Assembly (NCBI GenBank): GCA_963669155.1
Contig: OZ022581.1
Location: 5,758,676-5,822,675 of the forward strand
From: Arbacia lixula
Lineage: Eukaryota; Echinodermata; Echinoidea; Arbacioida; Arbaciidae
Reading direction: 5' to 3'
Length of the DNA: 64,000 bases
Shown here: piece after piece, positions 44,236 through 55,516 of the stretch
How positions within the stretch are numbered: the stretch's first letter is position 1
Layout: each line of letters starts with the position of its first letter
Translations under genes and position numbers: made by a program
The notes under the pieces: generated by a model
What the model saw: the letters and a program-made list of their open reading frames with translations, nothing else
Told to the model about the DNA's origin: nothing
The model's database searches: none

Positions 44236-45737
44236 TGTTCAGGCCGAACAATTTAGACGAGGTTGTGGTCAGGTACATTTAGAGTTTAGAATGATTAGAA
44301 CTACTCATTTTCTTTTTTCTGTCTGAGATGGAGAAGAGATAGAGAGCAGTCAATCTACTTCAACCGGACCCGGTTAAAAATTCCTACTAAACCTTTTAAG
44401 TGTTTGAATAAGAAGCCTTGGAGCCAGACTAGTGGTGTTGGTAGTGACCAGTGGTCAGCACTGTAATGGATACCCCAGTCTATGCCTTCAGCTGTGTCCA
44501 GCAGCTGCCTGTTAGTCAGCAGAGCAGGCTGGGGTCATTTGAGGACATGACCAGCTGTGTGGGTGTATGTGTGTGTGTGTGGGGTGGGGGCGGGGGGGTG
44601 GGGGCAGGTCACTGGACTTTGACCAGACCAGGCAAATTGCATATCTGCTCTCTCCCTTCTCAGGAAGCACCTGGATAGCTCTGCAATAAAATAAATTATA
44701 CGCATTGTGTAGTTTGTAACGGAACCATCAGTGGCAAGTTACAATTTATCATCAATGAAATTATATCTGTGCAAACTTGGTTGACCTGTCATTTGTTTGT
44801 CTTCTCCTCCCATTCTTGCCATGATTCAGTGATATTAAATGGTTCCAATAAGCAAATTGTATATAAACAAAATGTTTGAAGGAAATGTTGTAGTTGAAGA
44901 GCTAGAGCAACCTGGTACTACAGGGTTTGTTTAACCCAGGCATTATCTACGCCAAATCACTGTATTATCAATCAATGGTTTATCTAAACCTGGGTTCCAA
45001 TGAGGTTACACTTTGAAAGTTGGTGGCCACAATATATGTACACCATATTACTGGTCATTTAATGTAGATGAATTATTCACTTGATCAGATCATCTTTGCG
45101 TATAAACAGGCTGATTAGAAATATACATTCCTGTAATCAAAGCAATCTGTTTAGAGCCAGAAGGGCATTAATGACGAAGCCAACGAAGGGAGCTAACACT
45201 ATAACTGTGTGACCATAGAGGGCTTTGGCACATAACTGGTTAATGCAAAGAGAATGGGGCAGGGATAAAATGATAGTGGTGCAGGTTGGGAAGTTTGACC
45301 TTCACAATATGCACATGAACTCTACAAACATATACTGGTGAGTAACTCTCAGAGTTGCACCATAACACAAATAGCAAGATGAATGTAAAGCAATACCGTA
45401 AAAAGCTCCATTCTTATTGAACTCTGAGAGTGAGCAATCTGTATTTTGCTCACTGTTCAAACAGTCAAGGGCACCGACATTTTTTTTTTTTGCGTAAGAT
45501 CCCTCGTCTGTCTACCCAATGCCCCATTGTGTCGATGCAGTGTAACATCATGGAAACCACACATTGATATGAGACACAGGGAAAGACACTTTCCTTTTGT
45601 TTTCTTGGCATCCTAAACAGTCATGTCAAACCCACACTACAGAATTTAACCTTTTATTACATGGGTGACAAAAGCCATACGTGCCGTGCCGTACCGCACA
45701 TGTGCACATAATAACTTAATGCCAACATGAAACTTAC
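44236..45737. other. Unannotated stretch
   Basis: TGACCAG-rich near 44435-44640 with a GT/GGGG run at 44565-44605. Otherwise plain AT-rich DNA. Confidence 0.4.
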
Positions 45738-45804
45738 TGACTGGGCGAAGTTATCGCTCGAGCAAACACGGCTCTGTTATCTATCTGGGTGATTCGGCTT
45801 TCTA
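45738..45804 (-). CDS. Candidate 67-nt exon, unknown protein
   Basis: The minus strand has a strong acceptor (TCCTCTCCCTGTGTGAACTGCAG in outline: pyrimidine tract then CTGCAG) and a strong donor CCAGTCA|GTAAGT. Only one frame is open: ESRITQIDNRAVFARAITSP plus S, with two bases left over at each end. The two other frames have stops, so the open frame coinciding with both splice sites carries some weight. Several CpGs (GCGATAACTTCGCCC) are unusual for the local DNA. Not recognised. Confidence 0.4.
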
Positions 45805-45944
45805 CTGCAGTTCACACAGGGAGAGGAATGTTTACATTGTACCACATGCACTTATGCTTTCCATAGTTGCTTGCATATGTGACAGACAAATGTTGTTAGT
45901 CTCTTTTCATGGCTGAATACCTCCCCAAAGTTTCTTTCCTTTTT

Positions 45945-46039
45945 CTCTCTCCCTCCTTGTATGTCAGTCTGTCAGTCAGTCTGTCTACATGTCTACCGTC
46001 GATCTTTCTACCTTTTTCTATTTCTTCTCTCTCTCTTTT

Positions 46040-46089
<50 letters not shown>

Positions 46090-46160
46090 CCTCTATTTGT
46101 TCTCTTTCATTTACTACACTGTATGTCCTCTCCACCAGCCCCGCACTTATCTCTCTCCCT
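45945..46160. repeat. (CT)n microsatellite and CT-rich flanks
   Basis: Pure CT about 46030-46085; also GTCTGTCAGTCAGTCTGTC near 45965. Confidence 0.95.
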
Positions 46161-46717
46161 CTCTTTCTTGAAAATTTTCTCCAGGAGTACTGTTTAATCT
46201 TAAAGACATTTCTAACGACACCACACAAAACAAAATCAGAACCAAACAACCTTGCATACACAAACATGCACTTGCTCTCACACTAACAAAAAATGTTATG
46301 TCATTTTCACAGGGTCCAAAGGTCTATATCAAAGTGTGTCAGCTGAGCTATCAACACAATCGCATATTTACTTAGTGTCTAGCCAGCTGCCTCTTGGCAA
46401 ACAAAGAGGGGGCTATGTCATTTTGACAAGCAGTGCTGAGTGAGCAGACGCCACATACCTGGGTTTCACCATCATTATTTTGCCAACCTTTTTTTCTTCT
46501 TTGCTGTTCTTCCATTATAGGGTTATGATTTTTTAATTCAATGTGTTAACATAAATATAGAGTACATTGAGCTAGTTATTTAAGATAATATCCAATGTTT
46601 CAAATGCCACCTCCATCCTCTTCACCACTGTTCACAATGACAAAATGAAAGAATAATCAGCTTCATAACACTTTATTTGTTTGTATTTGCTGACTAGGCA
46701 AAAATAATGTTGATATT

Positions 46718-46724
46718 TTTCTCT

Positions 46725-46768
<44 letters not shown>

Positions 46769-46780
46769 TTCTCTCCCTGC
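46718..46780. repeat. (CT)n microsatellite
   Basis: CT dinucleotides. Confidence 0.95.
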
Positions 46781-47496
46781 CTTCTTTTTGTGTTTCTGTA
46801 CTATAAATTGTCATCAATCAAATATGCTACAATCTTTATTCTATGTGTTCTTTGGGGGACATAGCACTCCTCAATCCAATTTAGCTTCTTAAGATTGTTG
46901 TTTGAGGTTGGCCAATAACTAATGGGTGGTAAATACTGTATTTACAATACTGCAAATAATTTGACTGAAAGAGATACATAAACTGGGAAACACTAACAAA
47001 TCACTGAATGCTAAGAAACAACAACTGTTCAGTATGTGCAGAAATTGATGATTCAATTACTATTCAACAAAGTGAAATTGATCTTGTGTTAGAGACTCCT
47101 TCTGATGTATTTCTTGTGATACCAAATCAGCATCTTTGGCTCATATTCTGAACAGAGCTCTAATAACGTTAAGTACTAAACCTGGACTGGACACCAAAAA
47201 TAAAATACAAAACAATTTTACTGATTCAATATAATTGGATTTGTCCTCAGAATATATGGTACATTGAGTTAGTCCACTTAATAATTACAGCAAATAATTG
47301 AAACCACCCACTGATGTGATTCTGTGATGAAAATCAGTGATTTTGTGACAGTATCAGATGATTCATTTTATGCCCCATAAAGTTAGTCTACATTTAGTAC
47401 ACAGTCTAAGTTCATACACCATTGTGAACACAGAACTTTTTGTTGAGTGACAGAATGAGCTAGTCAACAAGGCATAGTAATGGACATGTATAGCAT
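46781..47496. other. Unannotated AT-rich stretch
   Basis: No open frame or repeat of note. Confidence 0.5.
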
Positions 47497-47652
47497 GGTT
47501 CCATTGCATAAAACTTACCATTAATGGTAACAGCCATCAATATCAACTATCATGGTTACATTGATTAATGGCCAATCAAATATGAGGTTTCCACGGAAGT
47601 TGCCATTAGTAGCAAAGTTACCATCAAAAGTAAGATTTATGCAACAGGGCCC
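47497..47652. mobile_element. MITE with GGGCCCTGTTGCATAAA-type ends
   Basis: Left GGTTCCATTGCATAAAACTT and right (reverse complement) GGGCCCTGTTGCATAAATCT are inverted copies. TACCATTAATGGTAAC is mirrored by the inner GTTACCATCAAAAGTAAG. About 156 bp, non-coding. Confidence 0.7.
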
Positions 47653-49048
47653 ATATCCAGGAACAGAGACAATATCAATGTGATTGCACTCTTAGTATCA
47701 CATTACTATGTAACACACAAATGTGTGAAGATACACCCGACACATCAATGTCTAATCAAATGGAATTTTTTGCTTATCCTAAAATATAATTAACAGAATA
47801 TAAGTGGATACAATGCTTATACTGACAAAAGCATTACAGAAGCATCAACATAATTATCATAATTGTGAGGGAAATGAAAAATACCTCCAGAAAACTTAAC
47901 ATGGTGACTTGTTACAAACATGTCACCCAAAACGTAGAGACAATTTACCCATGGAGTCATTTGTATGTGGAACACTCACTGATTATAAAAGGCATTTATC
48001 ATGATTGAAACTGGAAACAATCAGGTTTTCAATAAGTATTTTCATCAGAAGATGGCATTGTGTAAGAAAAGCTTAATGAAGGTCATTAATGTTAACCTCT
48101 TTGTGGACAAGCCAGTGGATATATTGCCGAGATATTTCCCAGGAGCAAGATGACACAGTAACCCCTTCACTTGCTCTAATGAGGTTTTAAAGCAGATAGC
48201 GGCTTCTTTTATCTGCTGTCATCATGCCAAATCAATGGCCATGAACAGATACCAACCAGCATTGCAAGTGTGAAGGCACATCCAAATGTATCACTTCCAT
48301 TGTTTTATGTATCGCATTATCAATGTGACTTTGTGAATTTTCTTCATGTATTGAAAATTATGGCAATTTTTTTCAAAGATTTCAGGGAGGCCTTTAGCTT
48401 TCTAGCCTCACTCTCAGGCTATGAAGATTTTTCTCATCCAAACTCTACAGGTTTGGCTGTAATAGAGTAATAGCTCTCTATATTTACTCTAACACTTATA
48501 TCCCCTAGACCTGGGCAATAAATAGTCTTGTCAGTACTAGATCCATAATGTAGGTAAGCTTGTTCAGAGTATTTAATATGTAACCACCTGAAAGTCAGGT
48601 TCTCTGCAGAAAGCAGCCCACTTGTGATTCTCAGCCACAGCAGAACCCAAATCAAATGCTACTGTTTTTACTGGTAGAAATCATGACAACACCAGGCTTC
48701 AAATCGCTGAGTAGTTACTTGCTGGAGTGAGATCAAATGCCAGTACGCAAAAGGAAAATACAGAGCTCTATAGTAACATTGCTGACATCAAGATAGCTTG
48801 CCAGAGCTACAATATCACCTATAGAATTATGATAATATGAAGTCTAACAAGACTCAAAGAGTGCATTAAAATGTGAATATACCTTGTGGGGTGAAGAAGG
48901 AATTTTACCATATACCAAACTGCTAGTATTAACATTTGATAGAAGAATCTTCTTGTGTGAAAAGGGCAAATCATATGCTGACGATTACAAATTGTGTCGT
49001 GTGAACAAGGCATAAAACGTCATGATTAAAAGCTGTGTGTGAACTCAC
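47653..49048. other. Unannotated stretch, possible intron
   Basis: Would be the intron downstream of exon 49049-49159 on the minus strand. Contains the paired GATA words at 48192-48216. Confidence 0.4.
48182..48232. promoter_or_regulatory. Inverted pair of GATA words
   Basis: GCAGATA (48192-48198) and TATCTGC (48210-48216) are exact inverted copies, each containing a WGATAR site. They sit between CTAATGAG and TGTCATCATGCC. Could be a short regulatory element; resemblance only. Confidence 0.25.
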
Positions 49049-49159
49049 CATGCTCTATCTGGCCACTGTGTGAATCGTTCTGAGGGAGCAACGTTGAAGA
49101 AGCATTCATTGACTTGGCGCGTTCTTGGACCAAAGGGCATGCTAGACAAGGAGGAGATT
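49049..49159 (-). CDS. Candidate 111-nt internal exon, unknown protein
   Basis: This is the best exon in the window. The minus strand has a long pyrimidine tract and acceptor (TTCCTTCTTCTTCCCCATGCAG in outline) and a strong donor GCATG|GTGAGT. Between them one frame is open: ISSLSSMPFGPRTRQVNECF then FNVAPSERFTQWPDRA, with one base before and two after, so the exon is 111 nt and phase-symmetric. The residue mix (P, R, F, W, Q, D) is that of a folded protein and the DNA is locally CpG-containing. ATG at residue 7 has an A at -3, so a start here is possible, but the intron-exon form suggests an internal exon. I do not recognise the family. Neighbouring exons are not evident within several kilobases, as expected for long invertebrate introns. 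Confidence 0.6.
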
Positions 49160-50893
49160 CTGCATGGGGAAGAAGAAGGAAACTAAAACATTAAATACTT
49201 TTCAGGATATATGTTACATTACATATTCGAATAAATTTTCAAATTGGCAACATGCTACCAATATTTCAATTACACTTTTGCTCTTCAAATCGGCACTAGT
49301 ATAACTCTAAGTAATAGTTGGTGACAATATTTTACTTTACCATAGAATGTATGTTCTGTGTTACAATAAAACTTTGCCTTTTTAAGAATAGTGTTGCCAA
49401 TTTGAAAGTCAAGTAAATAATAATGTTTGCTCTACAAAGCCTATGTCATGACTTGAGTTAGATGAAGACTTGCCATAATCACTGTCTCAAACTCTTTTTC
49501 AAATCTTGTTACCAGATTCAAATTGGCATGGGAATTTAGTACCATCAAGTGGGTGAACAAATTACATAGTTTGTTCTCAACCCCCTATGGAACCCTGGAA
49601 TGTGAAATTCCACCGAAAGTAAATCATCCATCTAGTGATAGATATTTTCCAAATCCCTCTCCAATCTTATATTTTTAGTTATGTCTGGTAAACATAATTG
49701 CTTGTTTGAGGTTTGTTTGTACAGCAAAGGACAACAATACATGCTTGCATTCTTTCTACAAGGAAAAAATGAAAAAAAAATGAAATGATTGCAGAACATG
49801 ATGCAGATTTGTTGTAACTTGAGCATGACTAACATGTTCCTTTCCAATCCATTGCATGTGTAAACCTTCACTCCATCTATTTTACAGATAAAATCCCTGG
49901 TATATTTCTAATGTTTGCCTACTCTTTCCCCGGAAGCAATTTCTAAAAGGAGTGCACATTCTCTGCGTCACAGCCCATTTATGTTCTAAAAACGTGATTA
50001 TTGCAGCCAATTCACAACCTAATTGTCTACCGCAACCTGTCACTCTCCAAGAACAACAGACTATCTACTGAATTGCCTCAAACCAAATGAAATATAATTC
50101 TAACTTTTCTTCTTCAGTTGGGGCAGTTCCCTCCCTCATACTCCCTCTACTTTCATTCCGTGATGAAGGTATTGACGTCACTAAAAGATTCTGCAATTAG
50201 ATTACGCAGCTCATAAACTACTTAAAGAAAAAAGAAACCTTGCTAATATCAAAGTTGAATTCAATAAAAGCAGACAAAATAAAGGAAACGGATTGGTAAA
50301 AAAAAAATCAATATTTTAGTTATAACATTTCAAAAGTTATAATTACAAGCAGTGAGTTCTGATCATAATCTTAATGAGCAACCCCATTGGTGCACGATGA
50401 ATTTTCTCTTGCACCATGCGAACACTAGAAAAATACCCACAGCATGGTTAAGATTGTATATATACTTTTATCTTTCTCATAATGTCTGTTGGTTTTTTTC
50501 AAATTGTGCTTATGATTTGTTTTGCTTTTATTTAATAATCAGCCATTTATTTTCTTATCATATTTGTATAAATAAATCAAACAATTTGCAGTGAAGTACT
50601 GAAACTCGGAATGGGAGAAAAAATAAATCCACATTTTCTCTTTTCAAGTGCATTGTACTTGAGTTGTTTATCCTTGCCTCCCCTCTCTCTCCTATGCTGT
50701 CTACATGTCATTTTTTACTATCCTCTCTTCCTCTTTCCCTCCCCACCTTCATCAAGCCTACATGTATGACATGCACATTGCATTAGTCTATGATAGTGTA
50801 TTCCTCTTCTTATTCCATCCCTCCATTTATTGCCCTTCCTTCCCTCCTTGTCCCAATTGATAAAGGCCTATCCAGATAATTTCTTCTTTCTTG
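49160..50893. other. Unannotated AT-rich stretch
   Basis: A TGACGTCA word at 50173. Frames here are AT-rich noise. Confidence 0.4.
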
Positions 50894-50911
50894 GGGGGGG
50901 GGGGGGGGGGA
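50894..50911. repeat. Poly-G run
   Basis: Uninterrupted G homopolymer. Confidence 0.9.
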
Positions 50912-51034
50912 TATTATCGACAGCAGAGCTTCGACCCTATCTTGTCCTGCCACAGGAAATATCCATGGATTTTAATAACTTTCCTGTCATCTGGCCCATC
51001 TTGTCTAGACAGGCTGTGGATAATCACCTTCTCC

Positions 51035-51240
51035 TCCCCCCCCCCCCCCTCTCTCTCTGTCTCTCTCTCTCTCTCTCTGTCTCTCTCTGTCTTTCTTACT
51101 CTCTCTTTATCTCTCTCTCTCCCTCCCTCTCTGTCTCTCTCCCCTCTCTGTCTCTCTCCCCTCCCTCTATCTCTGTCTCTTTCTCACTCTGTCTCTTTCT
51201 TTATCACTCTCTCTCCCTCCCTCCCTCTCTCTCTCTCCCC

Positions 51241-51274
<34 letters not shown>

Positions 51275-51460
51275 ACTGTGTGTGTGTCTCTCTCCATCTG
51301 TCTATTTCTATCTGTCTCTGTCACTCTCTTTCTCTCTCCCTCTCTCTCTCTGCTTCTCACATGTACTTCTCTCTTATCCTTACCCATCTTTCCACCCTTT
51401 CTCTCCCTCTCTATCTCTCTCTTGCTCTTTATCTCTGCACCTCTCTATATCTCTTTCTCG
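51035..51460. repeat. Long (CT)n tract with poly-C and (TCTG)n
   Basis: C run at about 51036-51048, then over 400 bp of CT-rich microsatellite with TCTG and TGTG interruptions. The 250-codon frame through it is an artefact. Confidence 0.95.
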
Positions 51461-51639
51461 AAACTGTCTATTCTTTTCAAATTGCTGACAAATGCATGGA
51501 TGTTGAGATAAGTCATTACAGGTTATGCAGAAATTCATGTCCCTGTAATATACACATACACACACATTGCTTGACACTTTGATATATCAAAGCATTAAAC
51601 ACATGTAAATTCACAACCGTAATCTGCTTTACATGTCTG

Positions 51640-51741
51640 ATAGAGAGAGGGGGGGTGAGAGAGTTAGAGAAAGTGTGAGAGAAAAATTGAGAGAGAGAGA
51701 GAGAGAGAGAGAATGAGAGAGAGAGAGGGGGGAGAGAGGGA

Positions 51742-51790
<49 letters not shown>

Positions 51791-51862
51791 AGACAATGAG
51801 AGGCAAGGAGAGAGTGAGTGTGAAACAGAGAGACAGAGACTGAGACAGAGACAGTGAGAGAG
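51640..51862. repeat. Long (GA)n tract
   Basis: GA-rich DNA, complementary in type to the CT tract 180 bp to its left. Confidence 0.95.
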
Positions 51863-52902
51863 AAAAAAAACACACAAAATAGCTGCAGATGTAGACACTA
51901 ACGCTCTTCCACTATAAATTTCATCAATATCCAGGGTCCCTACAACAAAATGAAGAAAATGTCTGTCTGCCGCTCCCAAGCTGTCTTGCATAGGCTGTAT
52001 CTGCCTCCACTCTTACTCAATATGTATGGTACCCTGTATCAGTTCTCCCTTCCAAGACTCTTTCTATCTTGCACAATTCTTTCCCCAGCCAAACGTATGT
52101 TTTGTTTTATCTTGTACTATCCTTTCTTAACAATATTTTTTTTGCTGAATTCGTTATCTTCTTTGCTGCTTCCTTCTTTTTCATGTAATCCTTTTCCTTT
52201 TTATAATTCCCTAAATGATGATTCAGTGAATTTTTTAAACTCCAAATTAACTACGTTTATTTTTGTTTTTAAAATTATAAACTATAAAATGAGTAGAATG
52301 TGAATACATTGTATATAAATGTATCAAAGGTGAATGAAAGTTCAATGCATCAATCTATTTAACAAATTCATAATGAATCATGCTACATATGATCGATATA
52401 CTTGCTACACATGACACAGGATAACTAAAGCAAAGGTTAAAGAAAGTGCAAAATGACATAAAATTGCTGAGTGATATGTATCAAACCTTTTAGAGCACTT
52501 TCTCTGCTTTTGCAAATTAAGGCACTATATGACAGTATATTTCTACTATTTCTCATGTCAGCAGAAGATTGAGATTGGAAGACATGATTAAAATCCCCAT
52601 AATGTTTGCCCACAAAAAAAATATTGCTGTTGATAATTAATGAGATCTAAAAGCAGCGTTGAAAAGGAGATGATAATGTACGGTTTCAGGCTAATTTCTC
52701 CGAAACCTTGATATACATTGGTAGGTATCACGATGAATGTATCACCATGAAAAAATGCAACTCTCATTTGGAGCAGGCGAGCAGCAGCATGCAGTTATCA
52801 GTCCATATATCGAGACAGCAGCCCTGCATTCATGAATCATGAATACACAAGTCAAATAATTCAAGGTGATTATTTTTCTGGGCCACCTCGCTTCAGTTAT
52901 TT
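51863..52902. other. Unannotated AT-rich stretch
   Basis: 52600-52860 contains TTGATAATTAATGAG and CATTCATGAATCATGAATAC, homeodomain-type and palindromic words; no coding segment. Confidence 0.35.
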
Positions 52903-52940
52903 CATCTCTCTCTCTATCTATCTCTCTCGCTCTGTCTCTC

Positions 52941-52973
<33 letters not shown>

Positions 52974-52982
52974 GTCTCTCTG

Positions 52983-53039
<57 letters not shown>
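52903..53039. repeat. (CT)n then (AC)n compound microsatellite
   Basis: CT dinucleotides to 53000, then about 19 AC units to 53039. Confidence 0.95.
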
Positions 53040-53040
<1 letters not shown>

Positions 53041-54539
53041 TGCTCATTTGGCCAACCTCTGGCACAGTAGCAAGTTCCCTGGTTTCCAGGCTGTTGACAT
53101 AAAACAAGTTTTACACTAAACAGGTCTGGCTGCAGTAGACTGATACCTCTCTAGTTCATCATAGACTCGATGAGCCAGCCTGGGTGAAAAGGAAGATGAC
53201 CCTCATCGGTCACTTCTAGACCTAAATGTCCACTTGTGATACTTTGGATAAAAACGTCAAGCAGCATGTAAGCCAGGCTAGGTCACAAGGAGAATGAGGC
53301 AAGTGTGCTACAAATCTGCTGTGCATGGCATATTGGAGAATATCAAATGTCCCCATAAACATTGTAAGTTTAAATAATTAAAAGCATTTAAACATATAAT
53401 TTCCTACATAAATGTACATTTTCCTACATACATATAACTTACTGATGGTATAGAAATGTACATTTTCCTATATAACCATAGAATTTGCTTTACCTTTTCC
53501 TACAAGCCCTGGAGCATTCTCCCAAAGCGAAATATGCCAGACTTCACTTAATTTCTAGGTTTTATTTCAATGAACAAGATGAATAGGGGGCTCAGTCTCT
53601 GAAATGCAAAAGAGAGCTGCCATGAAGAAGAAAAGAGCCCACATGAGTACTCTAATTTTTTGTGATAGGGTATAATGCACAGTATGGTTTTACAGTGTAC
53701 GTTTGATGATGTTGGACCTGAATAGTAGCCCCAAACTATGTTTATGTTTTTTTCTATTATAACAAGCCACACACAAAATGATGAGTTGCATGATCAATAG
53801 CAGTGCGACGCCTATTTTGCAGAGTTATGCATTTTATATAATCAGCTTTTGTACTAATTTTTTTAGTTAGACACAACACGTTCAATCAAGCTGCATTTCT
53901 ATTATAAAGGGTGCTCTGTTTAATGAGGTGTGTAAGGTGTGTATCATTCTACAAAACAGGTAAAGTTTAAAGTCAGTTGAATAAATCGGGGAAAAATACA
54001 GCACATCTCTGCACAAACATAGCTTTCCTAAATTTCTGTTATCTTGACGTCAAAGATGGGATTCAAACGAAGCACAAAGACAAATATCCAGGGCAGGCAG
54101 TAAGATATACATTTATTATTCTTGTCACTCTCCTCACGAGCTGGAGCTGACTGTATATTGAGGTGCATGTCTTCCAAGCGCGATAGACAGTGAGGGGGTT
54201 ATTTCTACATTGTATGTGTAACGTAGCAATCAAGACGTACATGTAATGTGGTGCATGTAGCGGGGGCAACTCGTAGACAGATGAGGTATTCTGATGTGTA
54301 CAGCCAGACAGATGGAGCATCCCCGCAGCATCGTCTAGACAGGGCTCGCCAATTTACATATTATTACGTTTCTCATTCCCTTCCCATCACCCCCTTCCTT
54401 CTCCTCGTGTCTCTCCCCTCATCTCACGTTTATCTCTCCTTCATCCTCCCTCCCGTCTCTTTGTTGCTCGTATTCGACTAAATTTGTTCCTTTCGCTTCA
54501 ATTCGTTCTCCTTCCACCTTCTACCTCTCCCTCTCCTTT
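53040..54539. other. Unannotated stretch
   Basis: AATGTACATTTTCCTA repeated near 53410-53470. On the minus strand AATAAA near 54109 follows an 85-codon frame with no domain. TGACGTCA at 54045. No gene called. Confidence 0.4.
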
Positions 54540-55095
54540 TCTCTCTCTCTCTCTCTTTCTCTAACGTAACATGCTTTAATATATATTCTCTTCACTTAAC
54601 CATATTCTGCTACTCCTCCCCCTCCCCAATCTTAAAAAAAATCAAAATAAAATAGGTTTGCCCTCCACCATCTTAGCTATTTTCTCTCAGTACCTCACTG
54701 TTCCCTCACACTTTGTCTTGCCTTCCTGTCTCTCACCTTTTCTATATCTTTGGTCTCAGACTCTCTCGTCAGCCCCCATCTCTCTTTCCCCTCTCAAGTT
54801 CTTCTCTCTCTTTCTTCCTTCTTTCTCTTTTCTTCTCTCTTGCCATGTTCTTTCCTCCCCCCCCCCCCCTCTGTCTCTATGTCTTGTGTCATCTTTCTCT
54901 TTCTCAGTCTCTCTCAATCTACATGTATCTACCTATCTATATAGCACTGACCCCTTACCTCCACTCTCCTCCTCCCTTCTCATCTTTCCTTTTTTCTCTC
55001 TCTCACTTCCTTTCTCTTACACTCTCTCTCCCCCTCTCTCCCACTCTCTCTCCCCCTCTCTCCCCCTCTCTCCCCCTCTCTCCCCCTCCCTCTGA
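54540..55095. repeat. CT-rich low-complexity tract with CCCCTCTCT repeats
   Basis: Pyrimidine-rich on plus, with a poly-C run near 54857-54868 and tandem TCTCCCCC at the end. Frames of 145-148 codons are artefacts. Confidence 0.95.
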
Positions 55096-55461
55096 CCATC
55101 GCTCTCTCCATCATTCCCTCCTCCTTCACTACTGTCGACTTGATTCAGCGATGATCTAGCAGGAGCTTGTCAGTGGCTGGGCTCACTGCAGCCAGGCGAT
55201 GCAGCAGAAACGATCAACATAATTACTTTGTGTTGGACTATTGGCCCACGGGTCAACGGAGCTGCCTTTTACTTGTCTTGTCTGCCTCCTGCATCCATCT
55301 TGGTGTGTTCCACAATGTACATGTACAATCAGCATGTAGCAGCACTAGATCATGTGACTTATACTACTGTATGCTATGCAGTGCATTCTACCATTCCTCC
55401 GTATGATTTTTTTACTCTTCTTACAGCAGTAGTATTAGCATTTCATTGTGAACATGGCCTT
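55096..55461. other. Unannotated stretch
   Basis: Overlapping 79- and 89-codon plus frames without splice or domain support. Confidence 0.35.
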
Positions 55462-55516
55462 TTGTTACGCAGACAAAATTTTAAAAGGACCCTTTGAAAT
55501 TCTGTCTGTTTAACAA
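55462..55516. mobile_element. 55-bp palindrome
   Basis: TTGTTACGCAGACAAAATTT is mirrored by AAATTCTGTCTGTTTAACAA about a TAAAAGGACCCTTTG centre. Related to 4237-4292. Likely a tiny fold-back element. Confidence 0.55.

Noticed and set aside
50830-51582. 250-codon plus frame
   Set aside because: Almost wholly CT microsatellite; S/L/C/V composition follows from the repeat.
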